A DNA stretch of 64,000 bases. It comes from Oscillospiraceae bacterium. GTDB taxonomy: Bacteria; Bacillota; Clostridia; UBA1381; UBA9506. Both the position numbers and the translations under genes were made by a program. Below are positions 9,540-17,479 of the stretch, one piece after another. A model generated the notes under the pieces. It saw nothing but the letters and a program-made list of their open reading frames with translations, did no database searches and had not been told where the DNA came from. Numbering within the stretch: the stretch's first letter is position 1; each line of letters opens with the position of its first letter. The stretch spans positions 62,001 through 126,000 of the forward strand of contig SVJO01000001.1 in NCBI GenBank assembly GCA_015068935.1. Reading direction: 5' to 3'.

Positions 9540-10790
9540 TTACTCTTCCTCTTCGGCTTTTTCGCCCTCTTTAATTATGATTTCTGTAACTCTGTGCGAA
9601 TCAATTCCGGTAATTGTAATTGAAAGATGTTCAAAATCAAATTTATCACCTTTTTCAGGCATTTTTCCAAGCTGTTCCATAACCCAGCCACCTACAGAAA
9701 CTCTGTCTGTCTCAAACTTAATACCGAAAAAGTCGCATAAATCATCAAAATTAACCGAGCCCTCTACCCTGTAGACATGCTCATCAATCTTTTTGAAATC
9801 CTCAACAACTTCGTCATGCTCATCCCATATTTCACCAACAAGCTCTTCTAAAATATCTTCCATTGTAACCATTCCGAATGTTCCGCCGTATTCATCTACA
9901 ACAATAGCTATATGTGATTTATTAGTCTGCAGAATTTTAAGAATGTCATCAATCTTTTCAGACTTTTGAATAAATACAGGCTTTGTCATTATGTCTTTGA
10001 GATTTTTCTTTGTTACACCGTTTGCCGTGAAAAAGTCTTTCAAGTGAATAACTCCGATGATATTGTCAATGCTTCCGTCATATACTAAAAGTCTTGAAAA
10101 ACGTGTTTTAATAAATGTATCAGCAATCTCCTCTTTTGAATCTTCAATAGAAACAGCCTCGATATCAACTCTGTGTGTTAATATATCCTCTGCTTCCATA
10201 TCAGAAAACTCAATTGCATTTCTAATAAGCTCACCGTCATCAGAATCCACGCTTCCGTCCTGTTCAATTTCTTCAACAAGCATTAAAAGCTCTTCCTGAG
10301 ACATTTTTGAGTTGTTTTCAATTTTAAAAATTCTTGACAGCAGTTTTTTCCACAAAGTAAACAAAAAGTTTACAGGTGTTAACAGAAATATAAGTCCTCT
10401 GATTATTTTTGATGAGAACATTGCAAACTGTTCAGGACTGTCTTTTGCAATACTCTTTGGAGATATTTCACCGAAAATCAAAACAACGACAGTAACAACA
10501 ACTGTTGAAATAGTTGCTCCATGCTGCTCGTTGATTTTCATAAACATAACTGTAGCAATTGAGGCAAGAGCAATATTTACGATGTTATTACCTATAAGAA
10601 TTGTTGAAATCAGCTTATCATATTCTTCTGCAAGTTTTAATGCTAACTTTGCTTTTTTATTATCTTCTTCTGCTAATGCTTTAAGTCTCGTTTTGTTTAG
10701 TGATGAAAATGCAGTTTCTGTTGCTGAAAAATATGCTGACATGAAAACAAGCAAAATCATCACAATAGTATACGGAAGTATCGTTTCCAT
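9540..10790 (-). CDS. HlyC/CorC (UPF0053) family membrane protein, probable Mg2+/cation export or homeostasis
   Basis: A 416-residue protein with the order DUF21 membrane domain (about residues 1-180, three to four hydrophobic segments), a paired CBS domain (about 200-325, with HLKDFF and VDEYGGTFGMVTMEDILEELVGEI) and a C-terminal CorC_HlyC domain. Related proteins (CorC, YhdP/MpfA, CNNM) take part in magnesium efflux or resistance, with the CBS pair binding adenine nucleotides. The ATG has AAGGA upstream. The transcript begins about 210 bases earlier and carries a hairpin terminator in its leader, so this gene is probably controlled by transcription attenuation. Confidence 0.88.
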   Translation of the reverse strand: METILPYTIVMILLVFMSAYFSATETAFSSLNKTRLKALAEEDNKKAKLALKLAEEYDKLISTILIGNNIVNIALASIATVMFMKINEQHGATISTVVVTVVVLIFGEISPKSIAKDSPEQFAMFSSKIIRGLIFLLTPVNFLFTLWKKLLSRIFKIENNSKMSQEELLMLVEEIEQDGSVDSDDGELIRNAIEFSDMEAEDILTHRVDIEAVSIEDSKEEIADTFIKTRFSRLLVYDGSIDNIIGVIHLKDFFTANGVTKKNLKDIMTKPVFIQKSEKIDDILKILQTNKSHIAIVVDEYGGTFGMVTMEDILEELVGEIWDEHDEVVEDFKKIDEHVYRVEGSVNFDDLCDFFGIKFETDRVSVGGWVMEQLGKMPEKGDKFDFEHLSITITGIDSHRVTEIIIKEGEKAEEEE

Positions 10791-10870
10791 TTAATCCTTT
10801 TCTCCTTAATTTTTAATAAAATTTGTTTAAATTTTCAAATTATAATCAAATTAACACCTTTTTAAAACAC

Positions 10871-11003
10871 AAAAAGACACACCTGCGTATTTTTATATAA
10901 ATCCGCAGATATGCCTCATATAACAAATTTACACAAACTCCGGCGTTGTTACTATCGCTCTCGTCAGAATCCATGGATTGTTTCCTCGCTTTCAAAATGA
11001 TAC
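10871..11003 (-). ncRNA. structured leader RNA with intrinsic terminator, class not recognised (riboswitch candidate)
   Basis: Between a good promoter and the UPF0053 start codon lies a ~210-base leader. At 10874-10917 two 14-base arms pair completely when G-U pairs are allowed, followed by five U on the reverse strand: a clear terminator far upstream of the coding region. The ~80 bases before it (10921-11003) contain possible alternative pairings such as TAACAA with TTGTTA. I compared it by eye with M-box, yybP-ykoY, NiCo, ydaO, fluoride and T-box patterns and saw no match. A metal-sensing role would fit the gene but is inference. Confidence 0.6.
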
Positions 11004-11009
11004 ATACAT

Positions 11010-11038
11010 ACTATAACACAACTTTGCCTTTAAGTCAA
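11010..11038 (-). promoter_or_regulatory. sigma-A-type promoter of the UPF0053 leader RNA
   Basis: TTGACT and TATAGT on the reverse strand are 17 bases apart, placing the transcript start near 11003. Confidence 0.65.
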
Positions 11039-11117
11039 CAATTTTTATGTATTTTATGAATTAAATCAAAAAAATATGGAATTATAAAAACAGAAAAGTT
11101 GAAAAGAGGTGCTGGAT

Positions 11118-12611
11118 ATGGGAGAAACCATTCTGACCATGGAGCATATAGAAAAAAGATTCCCCGGAGTTCATGCTCTTAGCGACTGTCATTTTGATTT
11201 ACGTGCAGGCGAGGTTCATTCCATAGTGGGAGAAAACGGTGCTGGAAAATCTACACTGATGAAAATCCTCACCGGAGTTTATAAAAAAGACAGCGGAAAT
11301 ATAACGTATATGGGAAAAAGTTTAGAACCTGAAAATCCACGACACACACAAGATGCAGGAATTTCAATCATTCATCAGGAATTAAACCTTATGCAGCATC
11401 TTTCCGCGGCGCAAAACATATTTATTGGCAGAGAGCCGAGAAAAGCAAAGATATTCACTGATGACAAAGAGATGGTCGAAAAAACCAAAGAGCTTTTTAA
11501 GATGCTAAATCTTAATTTAAGTCCCAGAGCAAAAGTAGCCGACATAACTGTTGCCAAACAACAGATGGTCGAAATTGCAAAAGCTCTCTCTTTTGATTCA
11601 AAAATTTTGATAATGGACGAACCTACGGCAGCTTTGACTGAAAGTGAAATAGCCGAGCTTTTTAAAATTATTGAGTCACTGAAAAAGCGCGGTGTAGGAA
11701 TAGTTTATATTTCTCACCGAATGGATGAACTTATGAAAATAACAGACAGAATTACTGTCATGCGTGACGGAAAATACATTAATACTGTAAATACAAACGA
11801 CGTCTCAAAAGACGAAATAATAAATATGATGGTTGGAAGAACAATCTTTGAAGAGCCCAAAGAAGAAAGCACTGCTCTATCTGATGATGTTGTTCTTTCT
11901 GTTCAGAATCTGTCTGACGGTGGGCTCTTAAAAGACATTTCTTTTGATTTAAAACACGGCGAAATTCTGGGCTTTGCAGGTTTAATGGGGGCAGGCAGAA
12001 CTGAGGTTGCTAGAGCAATTTTCGGTGCTGACAAGAAAAAATCAGGTGACATATTCATTAAAGGAAAGCTGGTAAAAATCAATTCGCCTCAGGATGCCGT
12101 AAAAAACGGAATAGGCTACCTTTCTGAAGACAGAAAACGCTACGGAATGATGGTTGGTATGGATGTTGAAACAAACACAGTTATTGCCTCAATGGAAAAA
12201 TTCAACCGCTTTGGTTTTATAAGTTCAGGCAAAACTGCAAAAGTTTCAAAGGAATACGTAGAAAAACTTAAAACAAAGACACCCGGCATAAGGCAGATTG
12301 CAAAAAATCTTTCGGGCGGAAACCAACAAAAAGTCATTATAGCAAAATGGCTTGTGCGAGACTGCGATATTTTAATATTTGACGAACCGACAAGAGGTAT
12401 TGACATAGGTGCAAAAAGCGAGATTTACTCTCTTCTTACAGAGCTTGCCGCATCGGGAAAGTCAATTATTATGATTTCATCTGAGCTCCCTGAAATTTTA
12501 AGAATGTCAGACAGAGTTGCAGTCATGTGCGAAGGAAGAATAACAAAAATTTTAGACATAAATGAAGCAAATCAGGAAACAATAATGCATTATGCAACAT
12601 TAAGAGAATAG
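11118..12611 (+). CDS. sugar ABC transporter ATP-binding protein (RbsA/MglA/XylG type)
   Basis: A 497-residue protein with two ABC ATPase domains in one chain, as in the ribose/galactose class of importers. The first half has Walker A GENGAGKST, a degenerate signature and Walker B LIMDEPTAAL; the second half has a GAGRTE loop in place of a canonical Walker A, signature LSGGNQQKV and LIFDEPTRGID. This asymmetry is normal for the family. It energises uptake through the permease encoded 12 bases downstream. The start ATG 11118 follows AAGAGGTG; the in-frame GTG at 11109 is part of that site. The ligand cannot be read. Confidence 0.92.
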   Translation: MGETILTMEHIEKRFPGVHALSDCHFDLRAGEVHSIVGENGAGKSTLMKILTGVYKKDSGNITYMGKSLEPENPRHTQDAGISIIHQELNLMQHLSAAQNIFIGREPRKAKIFTDDKEMVEKTKELFKMLNLNLSPRAKVADITVAKQQMVEIAKALSFDSKILIMDEPTAALTESEIAELFKIIESLKKRGVGIVYISHRMDELMKITDRITVMRDGKYINTVNTNDVSKDEIINMMVGRTIFEEPKEESTALSDDVVLSVQNLSDGGLLKDISFDLKHGEILGFAGLMGAGRTEVARAIFGADKKKSGDIFIKGKLVKINSPQDAVKNGIGYLSEDRKRYGMMVGMDVETNTVIASMEKFNRFGFISSGKTAKVSKEYVEKLKTKTPGIRQIAKNLSGGNQQKVIIAKWLVRDCDILIFDEPTRGIDIGAKSEIYSLLTELAASGKSIIMISSELPEILRMSDRVAVMCEGRITKILDINEANQETIMHYATLRE

Positions 12612-12623
12612 GAGTTGAGCATT

Positions 12624-13625
12624 TTGAGTGAAAACAGTTCGGGCAAAGCGTCAAAAAAAATGATGAATTTTTCTTCTATAGGCGCTCAAAAACTGATAAT
12701 TTTTTTAACATTAATAGTACTAATTATCATTTTTACAATACTATCACCCAACTTTCTTTTAGTAGATAATATCATTTCCATACTGCTTGCAACTTGTGTT
12801 AACGGACTTTTGGCACTTGGTGTCACGTTTGTTATCATTACAGGCGGAATTGACCTTTCTATAGGAACAGTCATGACTTTTTCAGCTGTAATATCGGGAT
12901 TGTGCGTAACAGGTCTTAACCTTCCGCTATGGCTTGGCAGTATAATATGTATTTTAGTAGGAACAATAATCGGAACGCTTACGGGTCTAATGGTATCACG
13001 TCTGAAAATCCCCGCATTTATTGCAACTTTGGGTGTTATGATGATAACATCAGGACTTTCATTAGTTGTCACAGGCGCGCGCCCTGTTTACTTCCCGAGC
13101 GAATATAAAGAAATTGCAGTCGGTTCGCTCTTTGGTAAGTTAATACCGGGATTTCAGCTCCCTAATGCTGTTTTAATATTATTCATAATGGCGATTATTG
13201 CGAGCATAATTTTAAATAAAACTGTCATGGGAAGATACAATTTTGCAATCGGGTCTAATACTGAAGCAACAAGACTCTCAGGTGTTAATGTTGCCGGCTG
13301 GCTTACAGGAATACATGCTCTTGCAGGTGCGTTTTTTGGTATTGCAGGCATTATTATATCCTCACGTCTCGGTTCAGCACAGCCTGCTATCGGTCAGGGA
13401 TATGAGCTCGAAGCTATTGCAGCAGTCGTAATAGGCGGAACATCGCTTGCAGGCGGTCAGGGTACTATTTCAGGTACTATAATCGGTGCTTTTATCATGA
13501 GTGTTTTAACAAACGGATTAAGAATTGTCGGCGTCGCTCAGGAATGGCAGACAGTTGTTATCGGTGCTGTAGTAATTTTAGCTGTATTTATTGATACGTA
13601 CAGAAGAAAAAAACAAAATATATAA
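12624..13625 (+). CDS. sugar ABC transporter permease (RbsC type)
   Basis: A 333-residue membrane protein with about eight to ten hydrophobic helices, matching the BPD_transp_2 permeases of ribose-type importers. The family signature is seen in GVTFVIITGGIDLSIG near residue 75 and AIAAVVIGGTSLAGGQGT near residue 270. The likely start is TTG 12624, nine bases after AGGAG; a second TTG at 12615 overlaps the site. It lies between the ATPase and the binding lipoprotein genes, completing a three-gene importer. Confidence 0.92.
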   Translation: MSENSSGKASKKMMNFSSIGAQKLIIFLTLIVLIIIFTILSPNFLLVDNIISILLATCVNGLLALGVTFVIITGGIDLSIGTVMTFSAVISGLCVTGLNLPLWLGSIICILVGTIIGTLTGLMVSRLKIPAFIATLGVMMITSGLSLVVTGARPVYFPSEYKEIAVGSLFGKLIPGFQLPNAVLILFIMAIIASIILNKTVMGRYNFAIGSNTEATRLSGVNVAGWLTGIHALAGAFFGIAGIIISSRLGSAQPAIGQGYELEAIAAVVIGGTSLAGGQGTISGTIIGAFIMSVLTNGLRIVGVAQEWQTVVIGAVVILAVFIDTYRRKKQNI

Positions 13626-13647
13626 TTATCAGAAAGGAAAACCATAT

Positions 13648-14631
13648 ATGAAAAAGCAATCAAAAATTCTTTGTATCTCTCTCCTTCTCTGCTTTGTTTT
13701 ATTACTGACAAGCTGCAACAGAGGCGGGCAGTCAGATAACTTAAATGAAATAACAGGTGATAAGCCCTATATTGCAGTTATAGCAAAAGGCTTTCAGCAT
13801 CAGTTCTGGCAAACGGTGAGAAAGGGTGCCGAAATGGCGGCAGAAGATTACGGAGTCCAGATAACCTTCCAGGGTACTGACACTGAATCACAAATTGACA
13901 AGCAGACAGAAATGCTTGATGCCGCTCTTTCAAAAAACCCCGTTGCAATATGTATTGCGGCGCTTGATTCAAAAGCAATCCTGGGCTCGCTTGAGAAGGC
14001 TCATCAAAGAGGCATTCCTATTGTAGGCTTTGATTCAGGTGTTGATTCAGATATTGTTGCTGCAACAGCTGCAACAGATAACAAGGCTGCAGCAGCGCTT
14101 GCTGCTGATAAAATGGCAGAGGCTATCGGCGGCAAAGGCGAAATTGGCATGATTGTTCAGGACCAGACAAGCATGACTGGCAGAGACCGAAGAGATGGTT
14201 TCAAGGAAAGAATTGAATCAAAATATCCCGATATAAAAATTGTCGATATCCAATATGGTGAAGGCGACCACACAAAATCAGCCGACGCAGCAAAAGCTAT
14301 TATATCAGCAAATCCTAATGTAGTCGGAATGTATGGCGCAAATGAAGGCTCTGCGATTGGTGTTGTGCTTGCACTCTCTGAGCTTGGCAAAACAGGTAAG
14401 ATTCAGGCAGTAGGTTTTGACTCAGGCAAACGTCAGATAGATGCAGTGCGCGACGGCGAAATGTACGGTGCCGTTACTCAGAACCCAATACAGATAGGTT
14501 ACAAAGCTGTTGAAGCAGCCTATAAGGCATACAAGGGCGAACAGGTTGAAAAAGAGATTGATACAGGCTTTAAATGGTATGATAAGTCTAATGTAGACTC
14601 TGAAGAAATTAAACAGCTTCTTTATGAATAA
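13648..14631 (+). CDS. sugar-type ABC transporter substrate-binding lipoprotein (RbsB type)
   Basis: A 327-residue extracellular receptor of the Peripla_BP_4 fold. The signal peptide ends in a lipobox LLTSC at about residues 23-27, so it is anchored by a diacylglyceryl cysteine. Motifs typical of ribose/galactose-like receptors include FWQTVRKGAE, PIVGFDSGV and GMYGANEGSAIGVV. The start ATG 13648 is placed by AAAGGA ten bases upstream and by the signal peptide; the open frame extends further upstream into the permease gene but without a start signal. The ligand is unknown. A perfect 17-bp hairpin ends the operon. Confidence 0.92.
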   Translation: MKKQSKILCISLLLCFVLLLTSCNRGGQSDNLNEITGDKPYIAVIAKGFQHQFWQTVRKGAEMAAEDYGVQITFQGTDTESQIDKQTEMLDAALSKNPVAICIAALDSKAILGSLEKAHQRGIPIVGFDSGVDSDIVAATAATDNKAAAALAADKMAEAIGGKGEIGMIVQDQTSMTGRDRRDGFKERIESKYPDIKIVDIQYGEGDHTKSADAAKAIISANPNVVGMYGANEGSAIGVVLALSELGKTGKIQAVGFDSGKRQIDAVRDGEMYGAVTQNPIQIGYKAVEAAYKAYKGEQVEKEIDTGFKWYDKSNVDSEEIKQLLYE

Positions 14632-14662
14632 TTCTCTTAATTGATATAATCCTTCCTCCTTT

Positions 14663-14700
14663 AATAGGAAAAGAGGGCCTTTTGGCCCTCTTTTCCTATT
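14663..14700 (+). terminator. intrinsic terminator of the ABC operon
   Basis: A 17-bp perfect stem with a TTTT loop; the descending arm contains a run of four T followed by CCTATT. No second long U-tract follows, so efficiency is uncertain. Confidence 0.7.
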
Positions 14701-14747
14701 ATCTTTATAATTCTTTAAATAAAAAAATATCTTTTTTTAAAAAAAAC

Positions 14748-14776
14748 TTGCTTTTTTACTATTACTGTGTTATAAT
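14748..14776 (+). promoter_or_regulatory. promoter of tRNA-Arg
   Basis: TTGCTT and TATAAT are separated by 17 bases, ending 24 bases before the tRNA. Confidence 0.75.
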
Positions 14777-14800
14777 ATCATCTGTTGTAAAAAAAGATAG

Positions 14801-14877
14801 GCGCCTTTACCTCAGCCGGATAGAGGACTCGGCTACGAACCGAGGCGTCGGGGGTTCGAATCCCTCAAGGCGCGCCA
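14801..14877 (+). tRNA. tRNA-Arg (anticodon ACG)
   Basis: A complete cloverleaf of 77 bases. The acceptor arm GCGCCTT pairs with AAGGCGC, followed by G and an encoded CCA. The anticodon loop CTACGAA gives ACG at 14835-14837. The T arm GGGGG-TTCGAAT-CCCTC has one G-U pair. ACG is normally deaminated to ICG to read CGU/CGC/CGA. Confidence 0.96.
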
Positions 14878-14907
14878 AGCCGAAGCAAACTTTGCTTCGG
14901 CTTTTTT
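14878..14907 (+). terminator. terminator of tRNA-Arg
   Basis: AGCCGAAGCAAA pairs with TTTGCTTCGGCT directly after the CCA, followed by six T. Confidence 0.9.
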
Positions 14908-14927
14908 ATTTTTTTATAAAATCTTTT

Positions 14928-14963
14928 GTGATATAATGGATTTTATAAAATCCGCTATATCAC
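14928..14963. other. hairpin behind spoVM without a U-tract
   Basis: GTGATATA/TATATCAC encloses GGATTTTA/TAAAATCC with a two-base mismatch between the arms. It lies 8 bases beyond the spoVM stop. Lacking a T-run, it is more likely an mRNA 3'-end stabilising stem than a terminator. Confidence 0.45.
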
Positions 14964-14970
14964 TGTTTCT

Positions 14971-15042
14971 TTATTTAATCTTCAGAATTGCCTTAAGTAT
15001 TCCCGTTATCGCCTTTGGAAATTTTACAACCATAATCTTCAT
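14971..15042 (-). CDS. spoVM: stage V sporulation protein M, 23 residues
   Basis: A 23-codon gene with AAGGAGG seven bases before its ATG. The peptide reads as SpoVM: an N-terminal hydrophobic start, then KFPKAITGILKAIL, matching the family pattern K-x-P-K-x-x-x-G-I-x-x-A-x-x of an amphipathic helix. SpoVM senses the positive curvature of the outer forespore membrane and recruits SpoIVA for coat assembly and cortex formation. Its ribosome binding site overlaps the stop codon of the 47-residue gene upstream, so both are one operon. Unlike B. subtilis, where it follows rpmB, it lies beside a spoVB-like gene. Confidence 0.85.
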   Translation of the reverse strand: MKIMVVKFPKAITGILKAILKIK

Positions 15043-15054
15043 AAAAAAACCTCC

Positions 15055-15198
15055 TTAACCGCACAACCAGCAAAATGTTATAAAGATAATAAGTATACCC
15101 TCTGCTATAACAAGAAAAAGCGGAGGCAGAATAAGTCCTGCGAATACTCCTACGCAAAATGATGTTGCCACAGCACCCCACAGCTTATATCTAAGCAT
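15055..15198 (-). CDS. small membrane protein of 47 residues, co-transcribed with spoVM
   Basis: The ATG at 15198 has AAGGAG eight bases upstream. The peptide begins MLRYKLWGAVATSF and contains two hydrophobic stretches (about residues 7-32 and 35-46) split by a single Glu, so it could cross the membrane once or twice. I do not recognise a family. Its stop lies inside the spoVM ribosome binding site, which implies translational coupling. A sporulation role is inferred only from this neighbourhood. The overlapping open frame on the same strand (14993-15181) has no ribosome binding site. Confidence 0.65.
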   Translation of the reverse strand: MLRYKLWGAVATSFCVGVFAGLILPPLFLVIAEGILIIFITFCWLCG

Positions 15199-15336
15199 AT
15201 AACCACTCCTTAACTTATTATAGATTCAGGCTTTACACCAACATAATATTCATATTCATAAAATGTGTTACTTTTTTGTACTCTGAATAAAGGTTTATAC
15301 ATATAATTCATATATAAACCGCTAAGGAGAATCAAA

Positions 15337-16857
15337 ATGCGCAAAAAACGTTTTATAATAAATGCGGCTATAACATCATCATCCTCTGCAATAATGAATC
15401 TTGTCGGGATTTCTTTTAATGTATATATTTCAAACAAAGTAGGCCCGGCAGGTGTCGGTCTGTTTCAGCTTATCATGTCAGTATATGGCTTTAGTGTGAC
15501 TCTTGCATCATCAGGAATTAACCTTGCCGCGACAAGAATGGTTGCTGATGACCTTGCCCGTAAAGAAAAAAATGCCACCGATTACATAATGAAAAAATGT
15601 TTAGCATACAGTGCATTTTTTGGTTTTTTGTCTTTTATTTTATTGTTTACGATGTCTGATTATTTAGCAACAAATATTTTAAATGACAAAAGGACTTTGT
15701 TATCATTAAAAGCACTTAGTATAAGTATGATTCCAATAGCAATGTCATCTAGTATGAGCGGATATTTTATTGCAGTAAGAAGAGTTTATAAAAGTGCCTC
15801 CGCACAGCTGTTTGAACAATTTGTAAAAATCACTGTCAGCATAATCACGCTTGAATTATTCAGTAAAAAAGGTATAGAATATGCCTGTCTTTGCATGGTG
15901 CTTAGCGGCAGTATTTCAGAAATTGCATCATTTTTATATCTGTATCTGCTATTTTATATAGACAAAAAGCGTTACAAAACAAACAAAAAATATGATAATG
16001 CAATGTTTTCTCTTTGTAAAATTGCTATACCCGTTGCATTTAGCGCCTATCTCCGCTCTGCCCTGATTACAATCGAACACATACTTATACCAAAAAGTTT
16101 AAAAAAATCAGGACTTGATTCTGAAAGTTCTTTAAAATGTTATGGTATAATTCATGGTATGGCTCTTCCCCTTTTATTGTTTCCGTCGTCCGTTTTAAAA
16201 TCTTTTTCAGGATTATTGGTCCCTGAACTTTCGGAATGTGCCACACTTGGACACAGACGGCAGATTAACCACATTATCTCTAGAATGATAAAAACAACAA
16301 TGCTTTTTTCTATCTGTGTCAGCGGTCTTTACTTTACATTTGCAGACGAAATTGGATATATAATTTATAAAAATGCTAATGTAGGGCTGTATTTAAGATT
16401 ATTAGCCCCTCTTTGTGTAGTTATGTATGTTGACGGCATAGTTGACGGAATGTTAAAAGGACTTAATCAACAGGTTAATTCTATGTGGTATAATATCATT
16501 GACTCTGCCGTAAGTGTTATTGCTGTTATAACTCTGCTTCCCCGTTATGGCGCAGGAGGATATGTTGCAGTAATTTTTATAAGTGAGCTTTTAAACGCAT
16601 TTTTAAGTTTAAACAGACTTATTAAAATAAGTGATTTTAAAGTGCAGTTCTTTTCATGGATTTTAATTCCTACAGTCACTATTTATACTGTCGGAACATT
16701 GGTAAATAAATTAATATCTGCAAACATCAATGCAATATACCTTATTATAAAAATTTTATTTTGCATTGTTTTTTATCTTGCAATGCTTATCGTCTTTTCA
16801 ATAATAAACCTTGCACCCTTAAAGACAATAAAACGAAACCGACCTGCCAGCAATTAG
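15337..16857 (+). CDS. spoVB: SpoVB-like lipid flippase (MVF/MATE-like oligosaccharide export superfamily)
   Basis: A 506-residue polytopic membrane protein with about 14 hydrophobic segments. The N-terminal pattern (VYISNKVGPAGVGLFQLIMS) and the segment ALPLLLFPSSVLKSFSGLLVPELS are typical of Firmicutes stage V sporulation protein B and related polysaccharide flippases. SpoVB is needed for spore cortex synthesis, probably moving lipid-linked precursors across the outer forespore membrane. A second paralogue type (MurJ/YtgP-like) belongs to the same superfamily, so the exact role is inferred partly from the divergent spoVM gene. AAGGAGA precedes the ATG. Confidence 0.8.
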   Translation: MRKKRFIINAAITSSSSAIMNLVGISFNVYISNKVGPAGVGLFQLIMSVYGFSVTLASSGINLAATRMVADDLARKEKNATDYIMKKCLAYSAFFGFLSFILLFTMSDYLATNILNDKRTLLSLKALSISMIPIAMSSSMSGYFIAVRRVYKSASAQLFEQFVKITVSIITLELFSKKGIEYACLCMVLSGSISEIASFLYLYLLFYIDKKRYKTNKKYDNAMFSLCKIAIPVAFSAYLRSALITIEHILIPKSLKKSGLDSESSLKCYGIIHGMALPLLLFPSSVLKSFSGLLVPELSECATLGHRRQINHIISRMIKTTMLFSICVSGLYFTFADEIGYIIYKNANVGLYLRLLAPLCVVMYVDGIVDGMLKGLNQQVNSMWYNIIDSAVSVIAVITLLPRYGAGGYVAVIFISELLNAFLSLNRLIKISDFKVQFFSWILIPTVTIYTVGTLVNKLISANINAIYLIIKILFCIVFYLAMLIVFSIINLAPLKTIKRNRPASN

Positions 16858-16884
16858 ATTTTATAATCAATTTCTGGAGGTCGG
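16839..16884. terminator. possible terminator between spoVB and the YkgJ-type gene
   Basis: CCGACCTGCCAG pairs with CTGGAGGTCGG with one bulge over a 23-base loop; only a weak T-rich tail follows. It is placed between convergent genes. Confidence 0.45.
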
Positions 16885-16894
16885 CTTAATTTCT

Positions 16895-17410
16895 CTACTT
16901 ATTTAATGTGAAAATATCATTTAGCTTGCAATGTTCTTTAATTATCTCTTGTGTCTCTTTAATATACTTTTGAGTAACTTCATTTTCCATCAGCTTTTTA
17001 AAAACTTTTGTGACATTTTCTATAAAAAGTGGGTCGTATTGGTCAAATTCAATATTTGCTGTCACAAGCGGACATAGCCATTTGCCGCGAGCATCAGGAA
17101 CAAGTTTTCCTTTTTCATCTATGAAAAGCGGAAAAATTCTGCATGAAAGAGGTCTCTTTTTTCTCTCGCATGTTCCGTCACATATTGCAATTTTTACAGG
17201 TTTGTTTTCAAAAACAAAGTCGCTTTCATATATTTTAAGCCACTTTTCACTGCCGTCATACTCAGCCTCTTCTCCCGGGAAAAGGTACATTCCCGTTTCA
17301 CCGTCACCTTTGCAACACGCACCGTTGCACAATCCACCGCAATCTACCATAAGCGGTGTCACATTCTCTAAAAGCTCATATAATTCATCATAAAACTCTT
17401 TTGAAACCAT
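16895..17410 (-). CDS. YkgJ-type cysteine-cluster protein
   Basis: A 171-residue soluble protein with the zinc/iron-chelating cysteine pattern of YkgJ/UPF0153 proteins: CGGLCNGACCKG near residue 24-35, then CDGTC and CRIFPLF further on. In this family the cysteines bind a metal or Fe-S centre; the biochemical role is unknown. GGAGA precedes the ATG. It is a single gene between the spoVB hairpin and a reverse-strand terminator. Confidence 0.8.
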   Translation of the reverse strand: MVSKEFYDELYELLENVTPLMVDCGGLCNGACCKGDGETGMYLFPGEEAEYDGSEKWLKIYESDFVFENKPVKIAICDGTCERKKRPLSCRIFPLFIDEKGKLVPDARGKWLCPLVTANIEFDQYDPLFIENVTKVFKKLMENEVTQKYIKETQEIIKEHCKLNDIFTLNK

Positions 17411-17434
17411 GATATTCTCCGTCAGTTTTTATGC

Positions 17435-17468
17435 AAAAAAGTGCGATTAATATTTAACCGCACTTTTT
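17435..17468 (-). terminator. terminator of the first stalk-domain gene
   Basis: AAAAAGTGCG and CGCACTTTTT flank a 13-base loop; on the reverse strand the stem is followed by six T residues. Confidence 0.8.
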
Positions 17469-17479
17469 GTTATTGTTTA

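Noticed and set aside
10871-11003. M-box (Mg2+) or yybP-ykoY (Mn2+) riboswitch before the UPF0053 gene
   Set aside because: The conserved core blocks of either class are not visible on the transcribed strand; kept as unclassified.
14682-14936. An open frame spanning tRNA-Arg and its promoter and terminator
   Set aside because: It runs through a tRNA gene and two hairpins without a ribosome binding site.
14993-15181. A 62-codon reverse-strand frame overlapping spoVM
   Set aside because: No ribosome binding site, and it is out of frame with the two well-supported small genes at the same place.
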